A DNA stretch of 64,000 nucleotides, taken from positions 7,080,001 through 7,144,000 of the forward strand of contig CM029120.1 in assembly GCA_016859345.1 (NCBI GenBank), read 5' to 3'. The DNA is from Istiophorus platypterus. Taxonomy: Eukaryota; Chordata; Actinopteri; Istiophoriformes; Istiophoridae. Shown here in pieces: positions 26,231 to 36,565 of the stretch. Position numbers and translations under genes: made by a program. How positions within the stretch are numbered: position 1 is the first letter of the stretch; the number at the start of each line of letters is the position of its first letter. The notes beneath the pieces are model-generated. The model searched no databases. It was not told the DNA's origin and was given only the letters and a program-made list of their open reading frames with translations.

Positions 26231-28999
26231 ACAGGGAAGAAAAAAAAAAAAGGACTGATGAAGCCATTTAAAAAAAAAAAAAGCCCCAAACTACCTAGCT
26301 CCAGCTTTTCTTTGTTAAGATTGGCTGCTTCTCTCTGTGTTATATGATAGCCAAATTAATTTGGGGGATTTTGGACCACTGGTCAGACGAAACAAACCCT
26401 CTGAAGATGAAAGCTTGATCTTTAGGGATTTTTCCATGATTCTGACATTTTATAGACCCAACAATTATTCACAAACACAATCTGCAAATTAGAGAAAAAT
26501 GTAATAAAAATAGTGAATTGCGTTCATACAGTACATACAATGTCCCAACACATTTATCTGTTCTGCTGTTGCAGTGCAATTCAAGGGGGTTATGTAGTGA
26601 AACAAGTGAACTCTGGGCCCAAAAGTCTGACATTGAGCCCATTATCTCTTTCTGCACTCTGCTTGTGAACACCCGATTGCACAAGAACCAGAACAGTCTG
26701 CTTATCGCTGCGGTGAGACACTGCTTGGTCCTTCTTAAACAAGTCACTGTGAGTGAACAATGTGTTGGAGAGAATGAAGTAAATATGCTTCTGGAACCAA
26801 GGGTTTGCAAACATCTGGCTGTAAAACACCTGGAATACACTACAAAGGCTGTTCAGAGAATCTTCTGACATTGTACGTCAGGTTTTTGTTGTTTTTTTTT
26901 TTTTTTTGGCAGCTGTAAAGAGATTATGCGCTTAACTTCGAGAACATGACAGAGCACTGAGAGGCTACAAATTTCTACCGTCTGCAACATAGATTCTCAG
27001 TAGATAATGACTTTAGGAAAGTAGAAGACCTCAGTAACAACAGGAACTGCAACAATGACATGGCATCTGGAGCACCCCGTTAACCTCTTACCAGCAGATT
27101 GCCACTCATAGAAACAGTCACGTTTTCACAATAGAGGCGAGTAGGGGAGCTAATGAGAACCAACAACCAAGAAATGTTGTGGAGGGTAATATAGCAAACA
27201 GAAGAAATGTTGTGGGCTTCATTGGCAGCACCCGTGGGCAGGGAGAGAGGTGAACATGGGGTTCCAACAACGAATTGGAAAAGTGATTTGTTAAGCATTA
27301 GTTGAATCACTGGTATTGATTAGAGTCCTTTTTGAGCTATGGTGATATAAAATGATACTTTATTCCTAGTTTACTGTTTGTATAAAGAAATCTATATATG
27401 TAAGATTCGCTATATCATAAACATAACTGAAAACAATAACTAACAATACTCTATAAAATAAAGATTTACATTGTGTTATTGTGGGTTTCTCAGCATAAAA
27501 ACAATATATCCTGCAGATAGAAGAATACTGTGGACAGAAAGACAAAAAAAAAAAAAAAAAAAAAGCACAACATCTACACCAGGAATAAAACATGTGGAAA
27601 ATGTTTCGTGGTACTTATTGGTTACAGCTGTTGGCTTGTTCAGCTTTGAAAAAAAAAAAAAGGGAAAAAAACTGACACAATAAAGAGACTTTGTAATGTA
27701 ACTTGATGGTCACAAACACTTTTGGTAAGATTACAAGAACATTCTCCATCAAACAGTCAGCATTTGACTGCAAAACTGAGACTTCACTCCAACAAGCATA
27801 TGCAGATAGGTTGGACAGATGAAGAGCAGAACATGGGAGATCACCAAGTATGAGATGTCTAATAATGTATGATATAATAATTCAATAAGTTAATTAAACT
27901 AAGGATCTAGTAAAGATACAGTACCTCTCACACAATTGTTACACAAGTAACAAGAGGCTTCTCTGAACAAAACAAACTTGTAAGAAATTATTTTTGGGGG
28001 AATAATTTTGTATCTTTATAGACTGAAAAACCTTATTGCAAGAAAGGCTTTTACTGAGGAGCCACATGTCTTTTCTGCACTTTTTTTGCATCACATTTAT
28101 GCCACAAATACACATATGACCAAAGTCTTGGACTGACTGACACTGAGCTGCACATCCAATTATGGACTGAGACTAAAATTGTAGCGTAACAGCTGTTTAT
28201 GAAGGGTAAATGACTAATTTGCTTTGACTACCCATGCAAAAAGTCATGCCAGTGACCTTTCACACCAGCAGAACATCCGACAACAAACAAAAGATTTCAG
28301 TTGGCTGCTGCAGTCATTTATTTGCTGGCTATTGATTGTTTATTCTACAAGGAAAATAAAGAACACAATTTATAACACGGTTTTTGCACACGCTTACCGA
28401 TATAACCACTTGTGTTTGCACAACCCAGCTCAAAGATGAGTAATGTAAATTGCTTAAATATGAATCTTGACGTCGGTTTGCACAGCCTTTAACAAAATGT
28501 GTATGACAAAAGAGTTTTACATGGAGAATTCACAATTTTTTTCATGCAATCTACATCTGTTAACTGTTAGCAGCAGATGGTTATTTTCTAATACACTGCA
28601 ACTAAGGATTTTTAGAAGACATACAAGGCAGAATTATGCAACAATGCCCCCACCTCACTCTGCAGGCATGTTACAACTCTTTCCACATATCCATATTTAT
28701 ATAAGAGACAAGTAGGCTATGGGTGAGACTTGTGACCTCGTGAAAGTGAACTTTGTAACCTTTATGAGAGTGGGATTTATTGCCGGTCTGTGGTATTAGA
28801 CGGCATTAGTTTTAGCAAGTTGTGCCTAATAATTTGGCAATTGATCGTAGCCCAAACAACCCCCCGCCCCAGGCACTGCAACTGCATCACATGATTCAAA
28901 CTCGGTTATATTTGCTGAATTGCGTTCATTCATAGTTTTCTTATCTCTCTTCTCTGATCGAGCCTAAAATTTCACGAGGCTCTAATCACGCTCTCCACT

Positions 29000-29460
29000 T
29001 GCCTCTGTCTCTCTCTCTCTCTTTACCTTTACGTTACCCCTCTGCCTCAGCGAACCCGAGCTGACAACGTGTCAGTCGCGTTATGCAATAATAATTCAAT
29101 GCAGACAGCGGAGAACTGAACGGATTCTTCTTTTTTGGAGGTTAAAAGTTGTAAAGTAGAGCGGAGCAGCGAGAGGGTTCACTCCTGCTCACTTCCCGGT
29201 TAGGCTCGGCGTCTCGTTTTATGGAGTACAGTCTGTACTCTTTACTAAATCTGGGCCAGCGGAACCAGATTTGATTGACAAAAAGCGGCCCAATCAGAGC
29301 GTAGAACCCGCCCCGCGCGTTGTAGAAGTCGCCCTGCTCTTAAAGTTCCGTGTATGAGACATGTCTTTTTTTCCCCGTATGTTTATATATAACACTCGGG
29401 GAAAAAATTATGCCAGGCTCGCTATTAAGAGTTGTTTTTTTCTTTCTACCATCAAAATGT
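29000..29460 (+). promoter_or_regulatory. Promoter-like CpG-rich zone with CCAAT, GC and TATA boxes
   Basis: In plus orientation: CCAATCAG at 29289-29296, a CCCGCCCC GC box near 29308, and TTATATATAA at 29383-29392, which would place a start site near 29420. A perfect palindrome AGTACA-GTC-TGTACT lies at 29225-29239, a classic steroid (glucocorticoid/androgen) receptor geometry. No transcript is known to me from this site. Confidence 0.4.
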
Positions 29461-29593
29461 CATGACGACTACGAATAAATTACTTGATGCTGGAGAAAAC
29501 TTAAAAACGTGGTAATTCTCAGGCAAGTTCTGCCATTAGAAGCAGCGTCGTTTTGAGGGGATTTCTACGTGGGTTTGTGGGCATTTATTTACC

Positions 29594-29627
29594 ATGAATG
29601 GTGAAGCTAATTATGTCCTAGGAAGGT
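29594..29627 (+). CDS. Speculative first coding exon of an unknown plus-strand gene
   Basis: About 170 bases past the predicted start site, ACCATGA gives a good start context, and the frame reads MNGEANYVLGR before a strong donor GGT|GTAAGTC. Without splicing the frame stops five codons later. I do not recognise the peptide and found no second exon, so this may be chance. Confidence 0.15.
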
Positions 29628-30339
29628 GTAAGTCACGCTGAATCTAAAAATATATATACGTGTCATGTCCCTGGTCGTTCACATGTGCTTATAGCAGCAT
29701 ACTTTAAGTGCCTCGTCAAGATGTGTGTTTCACCTCTGGGCGTCTGTTGCTCGTTTTGAGCTCAGCTACACTAACTAGCTTACTGAACCACCAGCACGCA
29801 CCTGTTCCCTTCACTCCAAGCACTATGTTCAGTTTGAAAACCTCCATCTCAGTGCATATGTATAACTTTTCCCAAGTGTAAACAGCCCTGAAGGTTCAAA
29901 AAGGAGCCTAAATTATAACAACCTGCCCAAACTTAACCTGAGGGCCGCATACATCCAACTTCCCTCACAGGGAGGTTTTGGCTAATTTTTTTTTTTCCTT
30001 GTTGTGAAGGCCTCAACAAAACAGGGCTAGCAAACAAACACATGGTTCTCTGAATTAGTTTTTCCCCACTGGTTCTCTACAAGGTGAAATATTCAACAAG
30101 TCACCTAAACTTCTATATGTGGGCAGTAAAAAAACAGTAGTAATCCTGACACCAGCAGAGTTGAAAAGGGTTTTTCCCTCCTCAACTTGGACTTGAATCT
30201 GTACATTTCAGCCTCTCACAAAAGAAAAAGCAGTTAGGGGAAGAATTTTTGAAAATTACAAACTCACCAGACAGCAGGTAACCTTTCGGCGACTTGCGAG
30301 GCTGGGGTGAAGTAAAATAAACGCATTATTGATCCAAGA

Positions 30340-30490
30340 AGTAACGAGTTTGTTCACCTTGACCTCGGCGTCCGCCATTAACGTTCAAATCCGTATCGTT
30401 ACAGCCAACGGTCCAATCAAACTATTAAAAATGGCGCAGAGTTTCTTCTTCACTCACTGACCGCGGTGCCGCTCGGCTACCGTGAGCTCA
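30340..30490. promoter_or_regulatory. Divergent YY1-like promoter element
   Basis: Two ATGGCG words face away from each other: AAAAATGGCGCAG on plus at about 30427 and TTAATGGCGGACG on minus at 30378, with CCAAT words between. Such AANATGGCG sites sit at the start of many housekeeping genes. On minus the frame would read MADAEVK up to AAG|GTGAAC. I cannot name a gene for it. Confidence 0.3.
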
Positions 30491-31556
30491 GTGCTGCCAC
30501 ACGTGGCCGACGGCCGTACTGCAACAACGCTTATGTGGGGAATACTAGAAACCCTGTGGGATGTTTTTTTGTTTTTGTTTTTTGTTTTTTTTTCCTGTAA
30601 CGGGAGTCAGCCCCTCGTTTATTTATTTATTTTTTTGTTAAAGGTTAACTTCACACATGACATTTTCCACCTCACGAGTCACCTGGAAGGCTGTCCTCCA
30701 GTAAGTTTACATTTTCAACATTCTTCCTGTAATGAATGTTATTGGTGTTCAAGTGTCAGAAAAATGTTTTGGTTACGGTTCAGGATGGTCCTGAGAGAAA
30801 TTAAGATAAAGCTTTATACTCTTGTTCAGACAAAATAAATGCTTGGTGATGAAATTCTTCAATTGCTGTTCTCTCTGGTTGCCAATCACAGAAAAAACAC
30901 AAGGTCTAAAAAGCACTAAATTGTATAGGAACAGTTCCTTTTGCAGCAGTGGTGCAAATTTCGAGCATTTAACAATTTTGCATTACACTAAGAAAGCCTG
31001 AATTATTACTCAGGCAAAGTGGGCAACTACCTAAGGGCCCCAGACCCTTTGAGGCCCCATCGCCTCTTATTTTGGTGATTTTAATAGTCATAAATGTATT
31101 AAGTCATTAGCACTACTGAAATACAACAATGACAAACCCTGCCTAGTATTATTAGCTAAATATCTTCCGTCAAACTCTAGTTTTATGACCTTTACTATTT
31201 TAGTTTATAATGTCCTCACATGGAGCATCTTCCTAATTTACAGTTGTGTTTAATCAAATTAACGCAAGCTAAGACAATTTAAGTATTGTTATAGCATTAG
31301 AGATCTGGTTGCACAGGACTTAATGGAACCTTGGAAGAGACATGTTACATATTCAAAGGGCAGTAGGTGAGGGGTCAGTGAGGGCCTACTACAAGCTTTC
31401 ACCCTGGGGCCCCTTAAAAGGTTTATCTGGCCATGATACTGGTGTAAAACATTTTGGATGATCACATTTGCAGTGGTTTTCACCCCTAACCCTCTATAAC
31501 TTACATCCTCTATGTAGATTACAAGTAAAACTCTAATTAGATTGGTGCGTTATCCC
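30491..31556. other. Non-coding, presumed slc25a21 intron 1
   Basis: Plus-strand frame 30482-30838 is T-rich and ends in a donor-like CTCCA|GTAAGT at 30700, unsupported otherwise. 31016-31440 has paired words (aagggccccagaccc; ggggccccttaaaag) that look like an old repeat. Confidence 0.35.
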
Positions 31557-32739
31557 CACCTACTGAGCACTTTGTTAGGAACACCTATACACCTGCTTAT
31601 TCATACAACTATCCAAGCAGCCAATCATGTGACAGCAGTGCAATGCATAAAGTCATGCAGATATAGATCAGGGGTTTCAGTAAATTTCATACATCAGAAT
31701 GGGGGAAAATCTGATCTCAATGACTTTGACAGTGGCAGGATTTCTGGTGCCAGACAGGCTGGTTTATATGTTTCTGAAACTCCTGATCTCCCGGGACTTT
31801 CCCACTCAAGAGTCTCTAGAGTTTTACTGTGAATGGTGTCGAAAACCAAAACAAAAAAAAAAAAAAAAACATCCAGTGAGCAGCAGTTCTGTGAACAGAC
31901 ACGCCTTGTTGATGAGAGAGGTCAGCGGAGAATGGCCGGGCTGGTTGGAGCTGACAGAAAGGCTGCAGTAACCCAGACAGACACTTTTTATAACTGTGGT
32001 TAGCATAAAAGCTCCTCAAAGTGCACAACAGGTCGGGCCATGAGGCAGATGGTCTACAACAGCTGAAGACCACTTTAAGTTCTACTCCCATTGGCCAAGA
32101 ATAGATATCCTAAGCTGCAGTGGGCTCAGGCTCCCCAAACCTGGAGAGTCGAAACCTTAAGAAGACTTAGCCTGGTCTGATGTATCTGGATTTCTGCCGA
32201 GGCAGCAGATGGTCGGGTCAGAATTCGGCATCAACAGCATGAATCCATGGACCCAACCTGCCTCGTGTCAACAGCTCAGGCTGGTGGTGACGGTTTAATG
32301 GTGTGGGGAAGGTTTTCTTTGCACACTTTGGGCCCCATATAACCAGTCAATCATGGTTTGAATGCCGCAGCCTATACGAGTATTGTTGCTGAGCATGTGC
32401 ATCAATTTCCGCGCCATGTCACAAATCAAAAGTCGTCTCAGGCTGGTTTTCATGAACGTGACAATGAGTTCAGTGAACCTCGGCGCTTTCACCAGATCTG
32501 AAACTAATATCTAAACATGTTTAGGATGCGGTAGAACGGGAACCTGGCAGCAGGACCGTGCGGCTGACAAATCTGCAGAAACGGTGTGACACAATATCTC
32601 CGACGTGAACCTGGATCTCAAAGGAATGTTTGCAACACCCCGTGGAATCAGCGCCGCGAGGGACCGAGGCTGCTTCGAGAGGAAAGGGAGGCCACAGCCG
32701 ATATCAGTACGGTGTCCCTAGTAAAGCGCTCGGTGAGTG
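31557..32739 (+). mobile_element. Decayed Tc1-like DNA transposon
   Basis: About 1.18 kb between imperfect terminal inverted repeats: left end CACCTACTGAGCACTTTGTT and right end, read inward, CACTCACCGAGCGCTTTACT. TA follows the right end; the left duplication is blurred. Internal text such as ggcaggatttctggtgccag, catccagtgagcagcagttc and catgaatccatggacccaac is familiar from the Tc1-like family widespread in fish genomes. The transposase frame is broken by many stops and shifts (only fragments such as 31699-31850 stay open), so it is inactive. Confidence 0.85.
31557..32739 (+). pseudogene. Tc1-like transposase remnant
   Basis: The plus strand inside the element keeps recognisable transposase-coding sequence but no continuous frame. 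Open pieces end at in-frame stops near 31832 and 31971, and an A-rich insertion at 31850-31868 adds a shift. No catalytic triad can be read in one frame. Confidence 0.7.
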
Positions 32740-32864
32740 TAGGCAATCAAAACATGCAGCTGCACTGGACAAAGAATCTGTGTCACATAATGAAACCTGC
32801 CTACTTGCACAGCTGATAAAAGCTCTCTGCTTTAAAATAAATAATAATTAAAGAAAACGAAATC

Positions 32865-33660
32865 ATCCAGCGCATGCGCAAAAACACGGGGGGATGCAGC
32901 GTGTGAGAGGGAGAGAACCATCTCGGCCACACTCGCGTGATCTTCGGCGGGACGATGCGTGGACTCCTCGGCCGAGGGCGTAATTCAGCCCCCTCGTCCA
33001 TCCCGCACGCATGTGCGGCGGGGGACGAGCAGCGTTTTGTGCCGCTCTTCCGTGGGAGACTCCTCCGAGAGAGGCGGGCGTCGTCGCATTTTTGTGTAAC
33101 GGGCAACGTGCAGCCCGCGTTAAACCAGCATGCGGTTCTCCTGCGCGGTTGCGTAACCCCCCGCACCCGAGAACCCGTTTACGAGCCGTCGACGCGAAAC
33201 GAATGTCGGACTTTACCTGCGGATCCGCCGGCGATGATCTGATGGGAGGCTTCCCGGAGCATGCTCCGCGGCTTGCTGCTTGTCATCTTCGTGCGGTTTC
33301 TGGTTCCTAGCACAGGGAGGGAGGGATAATTTAATACAATAAAAACCTGTCAGACACATCCGTCAGAAGTTTCTCCTACTTGCACCCCTTTGTACACAGA
33401 GCCCGTAATGGATCGTGTCGTATCGCATGGTTCTCCGGAGAGTCTGTGCCTCGGCGCCCGACCCACCTGTCCCGTTCCCCCGTCGGTGCGGTGGCTCGGT
33501 CCGGTCCGGTCGCGGGGCTTCGGTCGGCTCGTCTGGTCCCGTGTCGGCAGCGATCGCTGGAGAGAGCGAAGCGGTCCTGTCTCTCCCCTGCCCGGTCGCT
33601 GGCTATGCTAGGCTAGGCTGGGCTAGGCTGGGCTAGGCTAGGCTAGGCTAGGCTACGCTA
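32865..33660 (-). promoter_or_regulatory. slc25a21: CpG island and promoter region of slc25a21
   Basis: Dense CpG sequence surrounds the first slc25a21 exon, with GC-rich tracts at 33.4-33.6 kb upstream and 32.87-33.2 kb inside intron 1. A perfect NRF-1-type site GCGCATGCGC lies at 32870-32879, and a near match CGCACGCATGTGCGG lies near 33003. NRF-1 activates many nuclear genes for mitochondrial proteins, fitting this carrier. No clear TATA box is seen. Confidence 0.6.
33217..33286 (-). CDS. slc25a21: slc25a21 first coding exon (mitochondrial 2-oxodicarboxylate carrier)
   Basis: SLC25A21 (ODC) exchanges 2-oxoadipate and 2-oxoglutarate across the inner mitochondrial membrane in lysine and tryptophan breakdown. 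The exon reads MTSSKPRSMLREASHQIIAG then GSA plus one base, with donor GCAG|GTAAAG. Human SLC25A21 starts MSAKPEVSLVREASRQIVAG and continues GSAG, so REAS-QI-AGGSAG, the start of carrier helix 1, is shared. The exon sits in a CpG island, as expected for a first exon. A possible acceptor (CCCTGTGCTAG) ends at 33307, so a separate 5' UTR exon may lie to the right. The exon holding the PLDVVKTR carrier motif was not found in the window, so intron 1 would exceed 33 kb. Too short to be seen by ORF length alone. Confidence 0.85.
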
Positions 33661-33680
33661 ACTGGGCTAGGCTAGGCTAA
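33602..33680. repeat. (GGCTA)n pentanucleotide repeat
   Basis: About 80 bases of GGCTA/GGCTG units with a short interruption (CTACGCTAACTGG), 320-390 bases upstream of the slc25a21 start codon. On the transcribed strand it reads (TAGCC)n. Confidence 0.85.
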
Positions 33681-33960
33681 TATGGAATCAATTACCAGCC
33701 CCGAGCCGCTTCAGGTTCACCCTCCCGTCGCCTCGTAGCGACGAGACGGTGGAATATCGTCGGTAAAATTTAGATAGACTCCGACCCGCGGCCAAGGATC
33801 GATATAAAAGCAAACAGTCACATAATGAGCACAAAGGCCGTTTTGTATTCATAAATGTACAAGGTTTTTGTGAACGTTTTGACCCTGGTTAAGGGAGAAT
33901 GTGCCCTTAGTTTGACTGTTTACCAAGTAACCGAGTTGACATTAAACATCACAGCTGCTG

Positions 33961-34502
33961 CAGTGGCGGAAAGTAACTAAGTACTTTTACTCAAGTACCG
34001 TACTCAAGCACAGACCACACTAACCCTTCAAATTAAACAACTTTTACTCGGGAGTATCTCTCTTATGCTGCTTTACACTTAAGGCACCTCCTACTCCTAC
34101 ATTTGTCTGAAACTACAGTCACCGGTTATTTTACACGTTAAGATTTTGCAGACAACGCTTATCATCAACTTTAAAAATCCAATATGTTGCACGGCTATAG
34201 ATTAAACTACCCAACAGTTTATAGAGTAGTTGAAATTAACTCTGCCTTGAACAGCAGTGTTATTAAAATGCTGCTTATGTATTAAGCATCAGTAATAATA
34301 ATTATAATACAATTAATGATACATATAATAATATATGCATTCTCAAAGGGGCAACTCTGCCTCATTTGTACTATTACTTTTGATGCTTTGAGTACATTTT
34401 CTGATAATATCTCTGTACTTTTATTTATTTTTGAACACAAAACTTTTATCCGGTGGCATTACTGCTTTTACTGAAGTAAAAGATACGAGTATTCCACCAT
34501 CA
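33961..34502 (+). repeat. Fish interspersed repeat, 'tactcaagta' family, copy 1
   Basis: Begins CAGTGGCGGAAAGTAACTAA and ends GAGTATTCCACCATC, giving short imperfect terminal inverted repeats (CAGTGGCGGAA against GATGGTGGAAT). Inside are blocks with repeated gtactttta words. It looks like a non-autonomous DNA transposon (MITE) common in teleosts; the superfamily cannot be named from sequence alone. Confidence 0.7.
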
Positions 34503-34694
34503 GGCTTCTGTGCACTACTTTCGTCTATATGAGTACATCCATATTCTGATTGACATAAGTGATACTTTGAGAATGGAAATCAGAAGCTTAAATAGTACGA
34601 ACTGTGGGATTAAAAAGCTCCAAATTTGCTCCTTTACAAATGACAGAATAGGACTCAAATTAATAATCATTTTCATTATCAAATGCCAAGTTAA

Positions 34695-34880
34695 ATTACT
34701 TTTTTGATTCATCAATTCACTGTTTGGTCTATAAAATGTTAGAAAATAGTGGAAAAATGCCCATGATAAATTCCCACATTCAAGGAGATGTTGTGAACTT
34801 GATTGATTTTGGTTGGAATATCCTTTTAAGGAAAATCTGCTCTGTCTCAATAATTCAAAGCTAAAACTAGTCACTTCCAG
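34695..34880 (+). repeat. AT-rich interspersed repeat copy
   Basis: Contains gattcatcaattcactgttt, ggtctataaaatgttagaaa and atagtggaaaaatgcccatg, the central block of the family. The long minus-strand open frame across it (34515-34946) is incidental. Confidence 0.6.
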
Positions 34881-35699
34881 TAAATCTAATATCGATAGAC
34901 AATAGAGACTCCATAGTGCATGTCTGAAACAGATTATATAGAACAATCATAAATATTCTGAATAATGTGTTTTCCATGAACTGAAACTTGACCCTGAGCA
35001 AAGTGTATAAATGGCCCCACAGCAGTTTTTGCACAAGAGACATATAGTACGAGGCCCCATATATAAACCAGATACACCCACTGTCCCCACTGTCCCCACT
35101 CTCACCCCAGCTTATGTAATGCGAAGCTCGTGTTTCAGTGACTGCATTTAAAATGAGTCATTTATTGTAAAGAGTCATTTCAAACGGATCAAACATTGAT
35201 TCAAAAAGTCTTTAAGGGCCAATTATTTTAGATTCTCATTTCTTAGCAGGCAACATTTCATGTGTCAGATCAAGAAAGTATTAGAAGAGTGGGACCATCA
35301 CTCTTAGGTTTACTGCCGTGGTTGAACAGGTTTATTTCCAAATCACAGACTAAAAAATGTGTGCCGTGCTACTTTCACACATCCAATCACTAAGTTGTTA
35401 ATTAAAAGTTATGTTTCATTTATAAGTAGCCTTCTCAGGTGTTTACAGTAGGCTGCGGTGAATAGGTAGCTGAAATTACAGCATGTCAGGAACTGGAATA
35501 AAACTTTAAAGCATAATTAAAGGGGCACTTATGAAAACATAACAAGATTAATTCTATCTGAGTTTTTAACAGCTTTAAGTTGTCCAGGCAACATCTGAAA
35601 CATCTAAATTATAAGAGAGGGAACGTTCCTATCGGAGACATAAGACATACAGCAGTCAAAATAGTCAGCATTTCCCACAGGAATTTTGGTAAAATATGG

Positions 35700-35838
35700 T
35701 TGAGCTGAACTAATTAGTCACTTAACCGGTTAGTCAAGTGGCAGAGTGACAATCATTGATTGTTTAAGTCATTTTCAAGCAAAAATATCAAGTTAACTGG
35801 CTGCTGCTTCTTGAGTGTGAAGATTTGATATTTTTGTA
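35700..35838 (+). repeat. AT-rich interspersed repeat fragment
   Basis: Contains gctgaactaattagtcactt and ccggttagtcaagtggcaga, followed directly by the next repeat at 35839, so two repeats abut. Confidence 0.45.
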
Positions 35839-36350
35839 CAGTGGTGAAAAGTAACAAAAGCACATTTATTCAAGTACTGTGCTTAAATACAGTTTTGAGG
35901 TATTTTATGTTCATGTTGCTTTTTGTTTCTACTGCACCAAGTTTCAGAGAGACATTGTGCTTTTGACTCCACTACATTTATCCAACCATTAGAGTTACTG
36001 TACATATTAAGATTTTATATACAAACCAACATCCGCTGCTAAAACATGATTTGTAACAGACTAAAACCTGCCAACAGTATATAAAGTGATTCAAATGTGC
36101 TCTACCCCAACCAACTACAACAGTAAAATGTTGCTAGTATGTTATGCATGTGTAATGATAATAATACAGTAACATAATATACGTGTATTTAGTGACGTAA
36201 CACTCTTAATGGGCCTGTTTTCCGCAATTAATATCTTTATTTTTGTAATTAAAGCATGTTTTGCTGATATTATTTGTACTTTTGAACGCAGGACTTTTAC
36301 ATGTCACAAATTTTCACTGTGTTATTCATACTTTTACTTTTCTGTGTTTT
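35839..36350 (+). repeat. Fish interspersed repeat, 'tactcaagta' family, copy 2
   Basis: Same order of blocks as the copy at 33961: CAGTGGTGAAAAGTAAC at the start, then ttattcaagtactgtgctta, gactccactacatttatcca, accaactacaacagtaaaat and gcaggacttttacatg. The right terminus is less clear. Confidence 0.7.
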
Positions 36351-36374
36351 CAGTGACACTAAAGTGAAAATATT

Positions 36375-36565
36375 TTTGTTTTAGACTGTTGGTTGATTGA
36401 AGGCAAATCGATTACAAGATGCCAAACTGTGCTCTTGGAAAAAAGGGTAGTGGGAATTTTTCTATATTTTTTTATGATATTTTATAGACCAATCATTGAA
36501 TCATTTTATAGAGAAGACATTAGCAGACTAACCAATAATGAGATATAGTAAAATAAAGCACTACA
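36375..36565 (-). repeat. AT-rich interspersed repeat, inverted copy
   Basis: On the minus strand it reads gattcaatgattggtctata then aaatatc, matching the central block at 34726. It abuts the repeat ending near 36350. Confidence 0.5.

Larger units (their letters stand above)
22664..28999. other. Non-coding with repeats, presumed slc25a21 intron 1
   Basis: Holds two AT-rich interspersed repeats, a (TAAA)n tract and several A/T runs (22748-22800, 23127-23143, 26891-26906, 27545-27564). At 26510-26870 both strands stay open for 90-120 codons, but the translations resemble nothing I know and lack splice context. Confidence 0.45.

Noticed and set aside
33380..33636. Overlapping Arg/Ser-rich plus frames in the CpG island
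   Set aside because: Open only because of high GC and lack of stops; no similarity and no start evidence.
34515..34946. 143-codon minus-strand open frame
   Set aside because: Runs through an AT-rich interspersed repeat; the translation is hydrophobic noise without family resemblance.
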